From a virus: DNA of 64,000 nucleotides. A program made the translations under genes and the position numbers. Shown piece after piece: positions 43,097 through 50,195 of the stretch; the stretch's first letter is position 1, and each line of letters begins with the position of its first letter. The stretch is taken from positions 112,255 to 176,254 of IMG/VR virus record IMGVR_UViG_3300025133_000027, one strand, 5' to 3'. The notes beneath the pieces are model-generated. The model saw nothing but the letters and a program-made list of their open reading frames with translations. It did not search any database and was not told the DNA's origin.

Positions 43097-43867
43097 ATGG
43101 TATCGCCACGAAAAAGAAAAGTCAAAAAATATTTAATCGGAACATATGTTAATAACGCTGGGTTATCAACGACAGGAATTCTTGCAGCAAACGATGCTAG
43201 TTTGCTTAGTGCAAGCCTTGCCGACCCTGCTGTTGTTGGTACAAGCAGCGCAGCAGGATATTTTGCTAATGCAAGCACCGCTCTATTGACAGATGGAGCT
43301 TCTGACGGTGACGGAAACTTCTCAAATGCTGGAGTTGCTCCTAAAACTGGTGAAACTACGGACTTTTCTGGTGAGACTGTTTCCCATTTTAAGTTATCAC
43401 TCCCAGGTGAAGCAGCAATTCAAGTTTCTGCAACAAACTGGCCTGTAATTATTTATAGTCCTGATGGGCCTTCTGCTAATTCACATAAGACTTACTCTAG
43501 TTGGGGACTCAATGCAACTGCTTCTATCGGGTTTGATAATCAAGTCACAGGCTCGGTAAACGAAGTTACTCACTTGCAAGTTTACTATGCCGGTACTCTA
43601 CACTCAAATTCTTTAGGGTATGATAAGTTAGAGATATATGCAGGGGCGGGACCATCCCTTGTAGCTTCGGTATCTGGAACAAATGAATATGTGTCTGGAA
43701 ATCTATACATTGAAACAGCATCCATAGGTGGGTCTGGTTTTCTAATGGCTACCTTATCATCATCAGCAGATCAAACTAACACCGATTGGTTAAGTGGTTT
43801 CTTAGTTCACGTTTCTGGTACCGTTGGCACAACCACTCCAACAGGTTCAGCTTGGACTTTAGCTTAA
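43097..43867 (+). CDS. probable virion surface protein
   Basis: A 256-residue Ser/Thr/Ala/Gly-rich, beta-type protein after a short basic N-terminus (SPRKRKVKKYLIG). No Cys, few charges, and regular strand alternation (VTHLQVYYAGTLHS) point to a jelly-roll or Ig-like virion protein such as a capsid decoration or fibre component. It has its own late motif and ends before the dUTPase promoter hairpin, so it is a single-gene late unit inside a metabolic region. Confidence 0.65.
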   Translation: MVSPRKRKVKKYLIGTYVNNAGLSTTGILAANDASLLSASLADPAVVGTSSAAGYFANASTALLTDGASDGDGNFSNAGVAPKTGETTDFSGETVSHFKLSLPGEAAIQVSATNWPVIIYSPDGPSANSHKTYSSWGLNATASIGFDNQVTGSVNEVTHLQVYYAGTLHSNSLGYDKLEIYAGAGPSLVASVSGTNEYVSGNLYIETASIGGSGFLMATLSSSADQTNTDWLSGFLVHVSGTVGTTTPTGSAWTLA

Positions 43868-43874
43868 TTTAGAG

Positions 43875-43932
43875 TTGACATAAAATAAAACCTCCTGTAT
43901 GATATCTTAATGATGCCATACAGGAGGTTTTT
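43875..43932 (+). promoter_or_regulatory. sigma70 promoter embedded in a terminator-like, site-hiding hairpin
   Basis: TTGACA (43875-43880), 17 bp, TATGAT (43898-43903) form a near-perfect promoter. AACCTCCTGTATG within 43887-43901 pairs perfectly over 15 bp with 43917-43931, whose GGAGG is the dUTPase ribosome binding site; the stem ends in T5 at the start codon. Read-through RNA from the late gene upstream would fold the stem, stop or hide the site. RNA started at this promoter (about 43910) lacks the left arm and is translatable. Confidence 0.75.
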
Positions 43933-44391
43933 ATGGTTTTACACACAGCAATCTTGAGAGACAGAGTAAAAAAGCCAAAACGAGCACACAATACGGATGC
44001 TGGTATTGATTTTTTTTACTGTCCAATAGAAAAATTAACATTAGCAATTAGGCCGGGAGAGACTAAGTTGTTAAAAACCGGGGTATCCGTTGCGGTCCCT
44101 GAGGGTTTTTATTTAGAAATAAAAAACAAATCAGGTATGGCTTACAAAAAACAATTACTAGTTGGCGCTTGTGTTATCGACGCTGGGTATGATGGTGAGG
44201 TTTTTGTTAACCTACACAATGTAGGTAATAAGATTACATTTATAGATCCTGGTGATAAGATTGCTCAAGGAGTTTTATTAAGGCACCATCTAACTTCATT
44301 AAAATTTGAAGAACCTACAAAAGTTTCAGAAAGAAATTCTATGATTTCAAAACGAGGTTCCGGCGCGCTTGGAAGCACGGGAGTCAAATAA
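43933..44391 (+). CDS. dut: dUTPase (dUTP diphosphatase)
   Basis: A 152-residue trimeric dUTPase that turns dUTP into dUMP, feeding ThyX and keeping uracil out of DNA. All five family motifs are visible: AHNTDAGIDFF, the NKSGMAYK block, GACVIDAGYDGEV, PGDKIAQGVL and the C-terminal RGSGALGSTG. It starts under its own sigma70-like promoter and overlaps the methyltransferase gene by one base. Confidence 0.95.
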   Translation: MVLHTAILRDRVKKPKRAHNTDAGIDFFYCPIEKLTLAIRPGETKLLKTGVSVAVPEGFYLEIKNKSGMAYKKQLLVGACVIDAGYDGEVFVNLHNVGNKITFIDPGDKIAQGVLLRHHLTSLKFEEPTKVSERNSMISKRGSGALGSTGVK

Positions 44392-44912
44392 TGACTAATC
44401 CAAATGGACAACTTAAAAACCTGAATCAGGTCCACTATACATCAAATTCTGATGAGTGGGGAACTCCTGATGCTTTTATGGAAGTTTTAAATCAGAGGTT
44501 TGGTGATTTTACACTTGATCCCTGTTGCACAATAAACAGTGCAAAAGCTCCAAATTTTATAACTTCAAATGAAAATGGACTAACAAAAGATTGGAGCGGA
44601 AATGTTTATATGAACCCTCCATATTCTAGTGTTTCTAAGTGGATTGACAAGGCTATCTTTGAAACGGCCTCCGGTAATACGGATAGAGTAGTCTGTCTCG
44701 TACCAGCTAGGACGGCTACCAAGTGGTTTTACAGGGCTGCAATCGAGGCTTCTGAGGTTCTTTTTGTCCATGGAAGACTCTCATTTGAAAACCCTGTAAA
44801 CAAAAATAAGAACTCTGCACCATTCCCTTCAGTTGTTATTGTCTTTGAAAAGAAAAGTGCTCTAACCCCACTAAGTGGAGCTAAATTTGGCTTTCTAGGG
44901 AGGACATTATAA
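44391..44912 (+). CDS. DNA N6-adenine methyltransferase (phage Dam type)
   Basis: A 173-residue methyltransferase. The opening SNSDEWGTPDAFMEVLNQRFG, cut here as SDEWGTPDAFMEVLN, and LDPCCTINSAKAP are typical of the phage N6-adenine methylase family; the catalytic motif is MNPPYSS (NPPY form) at about residue 77. Its product could protect phage DNA from host restriction. No partner nuclease is seen. The stop codon overlaps the next start inside a perfect palindrome. Confidence 0.9.
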   Translation: MTNPNGQLKNLNQVHYTSNSDEWGTPDAFMEVLNQRFGDFTLDPCCTINSAKAPNFITSNENGLTKDWSGNVYMNPPYSSVSKWIDKAIFETASGNTDRVVCLVPARTATKWFYRAAIEASEVLFVHGRLSFENPVNKNKNSAPFPSVVIVFEKKSALTPLSGAKFGFLGRTL

Positions 44913-44919
44913 TGTCCTC
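44900..44919. promoter_or_regulatory. 20-bp perfect palindrome covering ribosome site and start codon
   Basis: GAGGACATTATAATGTCCTC reads the same on both strands. In RNA it would fold so that GGAGG and the ATG at 44912 are both in the stem. The methyltransferase stop codon lies in the centre, so ribosomes finishing that gene would open the fold: a layout for strict translational coupling. A DNA operator is the alternative. Confidence 0.65.
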
Positions 44920-45172
44920 AATTGCAAGAAATTTAGAAAAGAAAAAAGAACGTAACGAAGATAAGAAGGCTGAGAAGAATATGGCCAAGAAGATTTCTAT
45001 GTTTGATAGAATTCCTGATGAATGTCTAACCTGTAAAGCTCCTTTTGACAAGAAAAGTAAAATACATGCACAGACCTGGATTGTATCCGTCTTTACTGAA
45101 CAGAAGAAGGTTGTAATTATATGCCCAGAATGTTATAATAAGAAGGTAGCAGAAAGGAGCAGCAATGATTGA
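44912..45172 (+). CDS. small zinc-ribbon-like protein
   Basis: An 86-residue protein with a Lys/Glu-rich helical N-terminus, then DECLTCKAPFDKKS and, 25 residues later, VVIICPECYNKK: two CxxC pairs spaced as in a zinc ribbon. Start codon and ribosome site lie in a palindrome, so translation probably depends on the upstream methyltransferase. Role unknown; such proteins often bind nucleic acid or RNA polymerase. Confidence 0.7.
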   Translation: MSSIARNLEKKKERNEDKKAEKNMAKKISMFDRIPDECLTCKAPFDKKSKIHAQTWIVSVFTEQKKVVIICPECYNKKVAERSSND

Positions 45173-45446
45173 GCAAGATTGTTTATTATATTTTTCAAGT
45201 GATATGTGTGGTTTATGTGAGGTTTTAGATGAAGTCCTCGTTAAAATAGAGCGATTATATCCTAGCTTAACGGTATATAAACTAAACCAAGAAGAAGACC
45301 TTCAGCTTTTTGAAAAGTTTGAAATTGACGGAGTGCCAACTTTATATATGAGAAGAGTGGAGGGGTTCGTTGAAATACCCTACCCCGAAACTGGTTATCA
45401 GTATGAGTATTTAAAGGATTACTTTGAAGAGGTATACAGTGTATAA
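45165..45446 (+). CDS. thioredoxin/glutaredoxin-like protein
   Basis: A 93-residue redox protein. LLYFSSDMCGLCEVLDEVL carries the CxxC active site at about residues 15-18, and IDGVPTLYM holds the cis-proline. In phages such proteins reduce ribonucleotide reductase; the class II enzyme at 31731 has a C-terminal cysteine pair that would need this. It overlaps both neighbours, consistent with one polycistronic unit from the dUTPase promoter. Confidence 0.85.
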   Translation: MIEQDCLLYFSSDMCGLCEVLDEVLVKIERLYPSLTVYKLNQEEDLQLFEKFEIDGVPTLYMRRVEGFVEIPYPETGYQYEYLKDYFEEVYSV

Positions 45447-45756
45447 CTTTCCTTACAAAGTGTCGCTTAGGATCGGGTATCATAAACTAACACAATTAAA
45501 AGTATATGCTAGATATGACGGCATGAGTTATATTAAACTTCTTAAAGCCCTAGCAACAGGATATGTTGACGGAGACCCAGACATTCGGTCTTTCGTTGAG
45601 AAACATAAGCTTAAAGAAAAACTTAGTTATAAGAAATATATAAAAGTATCAAAAAATAGTTTTCAAAAAAAGCAAGAAATCAACAAATTGTATAATATTA
45701 ATCAAGCTTTTAATAAGAAAAATGTTCAAGACGTTGAGGAGATTAGTGGAATATGA
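45439..45756 (+). CDS. basic hypothetical protein
   Basis: A 105-residue Lys/Tyr-rich protein. I choose the GTG at 45439 because GAAGAGG lies six bases upstream; the alternative TTG at 45424 has no such site. It contains YHKLTQLKVYARYDGMSYIK, possibly a helix-turn element, and a basic C-terminal half. Stop overlaps the start of the sigma-like gene, which suggests a shared role, possibly in transcription, but no family was recognised. Confidence 0.6.
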   Translation: MYNFPYKVSLRIGYHKLTQLKVYARYDGMSYIKLLKALATGYVDGDPDIRSFVEKHKLKEKLSYKKYIKVSKNSFQKKQEINKLYNINQAFNKKNVQDVEEISGI

Positions 45757-45983
45757 ATTGCCATGAAACTTGTGAGTTAGCCTGTGAAGGCTGCCCAGTC
45801 CAAAAATGTAAATTCTGGATAGATTATCCCGAAGAGTTTAATTGCTCAAAAATTTCAGTCGAAAAGAATGGAGCAATGACTCTAAGAGAAACAGCTAAAA
45901 GGCTCGGCATATCATATGTAAGAGTTAAGCAATTAGAAGATGAAGCCTTAGAAGCCCTTTCTACTATCGAAGACAAAAGATAA
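45753..45983 (+). CDS. small protein with sigma-70 region 4-like helix-turn-helix and Cys cluster
   Basis: A 76-residue protein. The C-terminal half MTLRETAKRLGISYVRVKQLEDEALEAL has the exact pattern of sigma region 4.2 (TL.E.A.RLG.S..RV.Q.E..AL). The N-terminal half contains CHETCELACEGCPVQKCKFW, six cysteines that could bind metal. It may guide RNA polymerase, perhaps to the ACTATTTATA-type promoters that begin right after it, or act as an anti-host regulator. It lacks regions 2 and 3, so it is not a full sigma factor. Confidence 0.8.
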   Translation: MNCHETCELACEGCPVQKCKFWIDYPEEFNCSKISVEKNGAMTLRETAKRLGISYVRVKQLEDEALEALSTIEDKR

Positions 45984-45995
45984 CAATAAATTGAA

Positions 45996-46030
45996 TTATT
46001 TATACCTGTATACCGTTGGAGGTTTTTTAA
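45996..46030 (+). promoter_or_regulatory. putative late promoter plus duplicated leader, copy 1
   Basis: ATTATTTATA followed by CTGTATACCGTTGGAGG and a T-rich stretch up to the start codon at 46034. Practically the same 33-base unit recurs at 46454, before the next gene. GTATAC is palindromic and GGAGG is the ribosome binding site. Confidence 0.6.
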
Positions 46031-46033
46031 GCT

Positions 46034-46429
46034 ATGAGTGTATCAAAAGAAAATGTGGTTAAAAAGTGGAAAAAACTATCAGGAGAAGAGTACGATAAAG
46101 CTGTAACCAGTTTGTACGAGATAGATGACCGCTACATGACGATGAGTGCTAAACGAAGCCACGAGATTGATTTGACGATCAGTCACCTCCTCGGCCTTGA
46201 CTTTCCAGTCAAGAGGCGCAAAGCAATCAAGAAGGCATTGGGCAAAATCAACCGACGCCTCTTTTTGAAGCATGTCGTGATTATAGTGCGCGGATTTTTT
46301 GACAAACAGTTTATTCCAGAAACTGGAGAATTTGCAAGAGTTACCCGAGAATGCCTCGGTGAAGTTTTGTCTGATGATGAACTGAATGACTATCTAGGTG
46401 AATGGATTAAATCCAACAAACTAATATAA
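46034..46429 (+). CDS. hypothetical late protein
   Basis: A 131-residue basic helical protein beginning SVSKENVVKKWKKLSGEEYDK. Base composition is visibly richer in G and C than its neighbours, with codons such as CGC and CTC, hinting at separate origin or strong expression. It has its own late-type leader. Its N-terminal KENVV is shared with the next gene product, where the leader is also duplicated. Function unknown; a virion role is likely from regulation. Confidence 0.65.
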   Translation: MSVSKENVVKKWKKLSGEEYDKAVTSLYEIDDRYMTMSAKRSHEIDLTISHLLGLDFPVKRRKAIKKALGKINRRLFLKHVVIIVRGFFDKQFIPETGEFARVTRECLGEVLSDDELNDYLGEWIKSNKLI

Positions 46430-46453
46430 GTTGAAATTAACGTTTTTTATATA

Positions 46454-46486
46454 CTATTTATATCTGTATACCGTTGGAGGTTTTTA
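46454..46486 (+). promoter_or_regulatory. putative late promoter plus duplicated leader, copy 2
   Basis: ACTATTTATAT, then CTGTATACCGTTGGAGG and a T-rich spacer before the ATG at 46491. Nearly identical to copy 1 at 45996. Confidence 0.6.
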
Positions 46487-46490
46487 AATA

Positions 46491-47345
46491 ATGACTTTAC
46501 TAAAAGAAAATGTAGTTGTAGATTTCATGAGGCACGCTGGCCTCTCTACGCATACTACGAAGATTATCAGAGAAATGAAAGAAGCAGACGAAGAAGTCCA
46601 AGAAGAAGGCAAGAGCTGCGAAGATTGCGATTGTGGCGAGAAAGGCTGCGAGAAGTGTAAAAAGGGCAAAAAAGTTGTTGAAGAAGCCGAAGCCGAAGAC
46701 GACAGCGCTCTTTATGAAGAACTAAAGAGTCTTATGGAAGCCGAAGGTTTTGGCGAAGAAGATGAAGAGGAACCCGGTATGGAATACGGGAACGAGAGAG
46801 GCGAAGAAGAGATGGGTGATGACGAAGACCTTGATATGAGCGACGAAGACGTTGATGATGAGGATCTTGGCCTAGAAGATGATAGTATGGATATGGAAGA
46901 CGACGAGGCGGGTGTTTCGTCCGGTAGTCCAGAAGTTGAAGATGCAATCAAGCAAGTTCTTGAAGCATTTGCTGAGGCTGTAAGTTCAACTCTCGGAATC
47001 AAAATCGATGTTACTCAAGGTGACGATGATGATGATGAAGGCATGGAAGGCATGGAAGGCATGGAAGACATGGGCGATGAAGGCATGGAAGACATGGGCG
47101 ATGAAGGCATGGAAGACATGGACGATGAAGGCATGGAAGACATGGACGATGAAGAAGATATGGGTGGCGAAGAAGAACTCGCTCCTGAAGAAGAAGAAGC
47201 CCTACAAGAAGCTATCAATCTTCTAAAGAAGAGCATGCGAAAGAAGACAAAAAAAGCTACAAGGCTTAAAGAGTCTAAGATGTCAAACAAAGCTCTTATT
47301 AGCCGAGTAAAGAGAAGAATTGCAAAAAGAGTTTCAAAAAAGTAA
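46491..47345 (+). CDS. very acidic Met-Glu-Asp repeat protein, possible internal core protein
   Basis: A 284-residue protein. After LKENVVVDFMRHAGLS comes a Cys cluster KSCEDCDCGEKGCEKCKKG (residues about 41-59) that could bind metal, then a long Glu/Asp region. Near residues 184-222 are tandem GMEDM(G/D)DE units, reminiscent of the GGMDDM repeats of the scaffold gene. The C-terminal 50 residues are basic (SRVKRRIAKRVSKK). Acidic body plus basic tail resembles scaffold or internal core proteins of T4-type heads. LMEA at about residue 82 fits the prohead protease consensus. Own late promoter and terminator. Confidence 0.65.
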   Translation: MTLLKENVVVDFMRHAGLSTHTTKIIREMKEADEEVQEEGKSCEDCDCGEKGCEKCKKGKKVVEEAEAEDDSALYEELKSLMEAEGFGEEDEEEPGMEYGNERGEEEMGDDEDLDMSDEDVDDEDLGLEDDSMDMEDDEAGVSSGSPEVEDAIKQVLEAFAEAVSSTLGIKIDVTQGDDDDDEGMEGMEGMEDMGDEGMEDMGDEGMEDMDDEGMEDMDDEEDMGGEEELAPEEEEALQEAINLLKKSMRKKTKKATRLKESKMSNKALISRVKRRIAKRVSKK

Positions 47346-47369
47346 TTTAAAATATTAAATGGTATACAC

Positions 47370-47400
47370 AAAAGAGTCATCCGAAAGGGTGGCTCTTTTA
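47370..47400 (+). terminator. rho-independent terminator
   Basis: AAAAGAGTCATCC and GGGTGGCTCTTTT pair (two G-U pairs) around a GAAA loop, followed by TTTTA. It follows the acidic repeat gene by 24 bp and touches the next late motif. Confidence 0.8.
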
Positions 47401-47409
47401 CTATTTATA
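47401..47409 (+). promoter_or_regulatory. putative late promoter motif
   Basis: TACTATTTATACAT begins directly at the end of the terminator and 20 bp before the chosen start at 47429. Confidence 0.6.
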
Positions 47410-47428
47410 CATATATATGGAGACAAAC

Positions 47429-48556
47429 ATGACAAAGCCCGGTGATACCTTAATGGATGAAATTTTTTCGAAAAAGAAAAGAATAAATATATTGAATACT
47501 CTCATTAGAGAGTCTATATCTGATTTTCGGTCAGAGTCTCAGAAAGAACCCAGGACTATTAATTTCCCAACTTTCAAATTCACAACAAAAACAGGAGTTC
47601 CTGATACAAAAGATCGTGTTCACTTCGAGAAGATAGCTAGGGGTATCAAAGGGGATACTGTTAAAGACAAGCTCACTAATTTAGATAGAGCCTTATATCC
47701 AAGGAATGGTAGCACAGGGCAGGTTGGATTAGATCACTTAATATCAAGCCTAATGATTTCAGATATTATGCTCGGGATGGTTCAGAACTTCAACAGATCT
47801 GCTGCTGGTTTCTTGTTTGAAACATTCTGTGCTGCCTTGTTCGAAGGCACTTCAGACGGCTTTGGTGGCATTAATAATGTACCAGACGTTGCAATTCAGA
47901 TTATAAAAGGATACGAGGGAGAACTCCCACTTATTCCAGTTTCACTTAAATTAAGAGCACCAAATTCAGACCTTAGTGGTAGTTTCACAAATTTACTTAA
48001 GTATTTTAATAAGGAAAGAGAATTATTCCACTTAATAGGTGAAAAAATAGTAGACAAAAATTCTCTTAAAAGAGTTGAATTTTATGCCTACAGACTTACT
48101 GCGGATCCTTATCATTTCGGGAAGGACATAAATAATTTGGACAAACTATTGATGATTACAAGAGAGCAGGAAAAACAAGCCCTGCCAACTGTAAGAGATA
48201 TGCAAAGTCGATTCTTGAATAATATTTGGAAAGAAAAGGAACTCAAGGGAACCAAAGACGAATTTAAGTTAGAAAAAACATTTAGAATCCCAGCAAAAAC
48301 CTGGAAGAATTCCTCTACATATCTTGGCGCAATCATAATTGACGAAGAGTTCTTAGCTAGAAATACAAGTAGATATCTAGAAACTTTCCAAACTAACGTC
48401 GAGGAGATCTTTGACACACTAAAGACCTTGACAGAAAGCATGTCCTACTATTATACTGATGCTGAGAACAAATTCGAACACGGTAGGCAGGCCAGAGAAA
48501 AGTCTGCACACTTAAAAGAGTTGGTTCATGAAGAAATTACTATGGAGGGTAAATGA
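47429..48556 (+). CDS. late protein with nuclease-like pattern
   Basis: A 375-residue protein. The ATG at 47429 is preferred to 47417 because GGAGA lies at proper distance from it. A central region reads SAAGFLFETFCAALFEG, then NNVPDVAIQII and IPVSLKLRAPNSDLSGS: Glu, Asp and Ser-x-Lys in the order of a PD-(D/E)xK nuclease core, though with Ser-Leu-Lys in place of (D/E)xK. Regulation by a late motif suggests a virion or packaged enzyme, although GroEL follows in the same unit. Function remains unproven. Confidence 0.65.
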   Translation: MTKPGDTLMDEIFSKKKRINILNTLIRESISDFRSESQKEPRTINFPTFKFTTKTGVPDTKDRVHFEKIARGIKGDTVKDKLTNLDRALYPRNGSTGQVGLDHLISSLMISDIMLGMVQNFNRSAAGFLFETFCAALFEGTSDGFGGINNVPDVAIQIIKGYEGELPLIPVSLKLRAPNSDLSGSFTNLLKYFNKERELFHLIGEKIVDKNSLKRVEFYAYRLTADPYHFGKDINNLDKLLMITREQEKQALPTVRDMQSRFLNNIWKEKELKGTKDEFKLEKTFRIPAKTWKNSSTYLGAIIIDEEFLARNTSRYLETFQTNVEEIFDTLKTLTESMSYYYTDAENKFEHGRQAREKSAHLKELVHEEITMEGK

Positions 48557-50133
48557 GTGAGTTTAATAAGGTTTTCTCAAATAATCAAGAGTTGTTTGAG
48601 AAGTTACAAGAAGGTGTTGGCAAGTTAGCAGACAACGTAGCTACGACACTTGGGCCAGCAGGAAGAAATGTGATCCTGCAACAGAAAGGTCGTAAACCCT
48701 TTATTACAAAGGACGGAGTTACGGTTGCTAAATTTGTGAGTTTAGAAGATCCTGTCGAGGATTTAGGCGCTCAGATTGTTAAAGAAGTTGCCTTAAAAAC
48801 TAACGAACAGGCTGGTGATGGAACTACTACTTCTATCGTTCTTGCAAGAGAACTTCTTAAAAACTCAGGTAGGGCTCTAAAAGAGCAGCATCGTCCAATC
48901 GATCTCAAGAGAGGCATGGATTATGCTCTTGAAGATGTGATTTCTTATCTAACCTCCAATTCGATTGCAGTCAAGTCTCTCGATGATATTAAGAATGTTG
49001 CCAAGATATCAGCTAATAATGATGAATCCATTGGAGAACTAATCAGGATGGCAATAGACCAAGCTGGAAAGAATGGAGCGATCTCAATTGAAGAAGCGCG
49101 CCAAGCAGAGACTGAGCTTGAGCTTAGAGAAGGCTTCAGGTTTGACGCAGGCTGGTCTTCCCAAGAATTTACGAATGACGAGAAAGGTAAACAAACTAAG
49201 TTTAATGACTCTCTTGTATTTGTTTCTGAAAAGCCACTTGAAAGTATTCAAGAAATCATGCCTATGTTAGAGAAGGCAGCTAGAGAAACAAGGCCGTTAT
49301 TTATTGTTGCAGAGGATTATTCAAAAGAGGTTCTTGCTGGATTCATCATGAATGCTTCTAGGGGAACAATGAAAGTCTGTGTAGTTAAGGCTCCCTTATA
49401 CGGGCAAGAGCGCAGAAACTTGCTCAGTGACTTGGCGATTAGTGTTGGTGCTAAGTTGTATAATCGGAAGAATACGCTTGATCTAAAGAACTTTAAACTA
49501 GAGGATTTTGGTAAGGCGGATAATATCGAAGTAACTAAAACATCAACAACAATTATTGGTGGAATGGGCGATGAAGAAGAACTAGACGCTCGCATTGAAA
49601 GTTTAAAGGAAGACATCAAAGAGGAAGATGATTTTAGTATTTGTGAGCAAATCCAAGAGCGTATAACTAGACTTAGTAGTGGCGTTGCTATTATTAAAGT
49701 TGGTGCATCATCTGAGATCGAATTGATTGAGAAAAAGCACCGAATTGAAGATGCCTTGGAGGCTGTAGGTGCCGCGCAGAAGAGCGGGATACATGCTGGC
49801 GGCGGTGTTGCTCTTATGAGGGCACAACGAGCCATGAAGAAGAAAGTAAAAGGAGAGACCGAAGCAGAGCGCGTCGGCTATCTTGTTGTTTTAGAATCGC
49901 TATCAGCACCGCTCAAGCAGATGTGTACGAACGCAGGGATTAGTAATCAAGTTGTTGATAAAGTTACTAGGATGAAAGGCAACTATGGCTATGATATTAA
50001 GTCAAATAAGAAAGTTGACATGGTTAAGATCGGGATCATTGATCCAGTGGCGGTAACATGCTCTGCTTTGATTAACGCAGTTTCTGTCGTTTCAACAGTT
50101 GTGACAACAAACTATGCAATCTTGGAGACTTAA
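48553..50133 (+). CDS. groEL: GroEL-type chaperonin
   Basis: A 526-residue chaperonin of full length (E. coli GroEL: 548). Seen are LGPAGRNVIL and KDGVTVAKF near the N-terminus, the ATP motif EQAGDGTTTSIVLAREL at about residue 84, a complete apical domain, and HAGGGVALMRA near 415 in the second equatorial part. The C-terminal Gly-Gly-Met tail is absent. It would form a folding chamber with the GroES-like protein at 35535, probably for the enlarged capsid protein. The start overlaps the preceding stop by 4 bp, so it is also expressed from the late unit. Confidence 0.95.
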   Translation: MSEFNKVFSNNQELFEKLQEGVGKLADNVATTLGPAGRNVILQQKGRKPFITKDGVTVAKFVSLEDPVEDLGAQIVKEVALKTNEQAGDGTTTSIVLARELLKNSGRALKEQHRPIDLKRGMDYALEDVISYLTSNSIAVKSLDDIKNVAKISANNDESIGELIRMAIDQAGKNGAISIEEARQAETELELREGFRFDAGWSSQEFTNDEKGKQTKFNDSLVFVSEKPLESIQEIMPMLEKAARETRPLFIVAEDYSKEVLAGFIMNASRGTMKVCVVKAPLYGQERRNLLSDLAISVGAKLYNRKNTLDLKNFKLEDFGKADNIEVTKTSTTIIGGMGDEEELDARIESLKEDIKEEDDFSICEQIQERITRLSSGVAIIKVGASSEIELIEKKHRIEDALEAVGAAQKSGIHAGGGVALMRAQRAMKKKVKGETEAERVGYLVVLESLSAPLKQMCTNAGISNQVVDKVTRMKGNYGYDIKSNKKVDMVKIGIIDPVAVTCSALINAVSVVSTVVTTNYAILET

Positions 50134-50139
50134 AACTCC

Positions 50140-50192
50140 TTCCTAGAAAGTCCCTCCCTTGGTATAGTAAGACATAAGCTACCAAGGGAGGG
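50140..50192 (+). promoter_or_regulatory. probable promoter with -10 box in a site-hiding hairpin
   Basis: CCCTCCCTTGGTA (50152-50164) pairs perfectly over 13 bp with TACCAAGGGAGGG (50180-50192), whose GGGAGGGG is the ribosome binding site for the gene at 50196. TATAGT at 50163-50168 is a good -10 box; the -35 position (TTCCTA) is weak. The 15-base loop equals that of the hairpin at 43887. Confidence 0.6.
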
Positions 50193-50195
50193 GTT

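Noticed and set aside
42712-43278. Long minus-strand open frame opposite the end of dnaE and the start of the structural gene
   Set aside because: It lies antisense to two well supported genes, has no ribosome site and shows no protein motif. The same holds for 49317-49835 opposite groEL and all other minus-strand frames.
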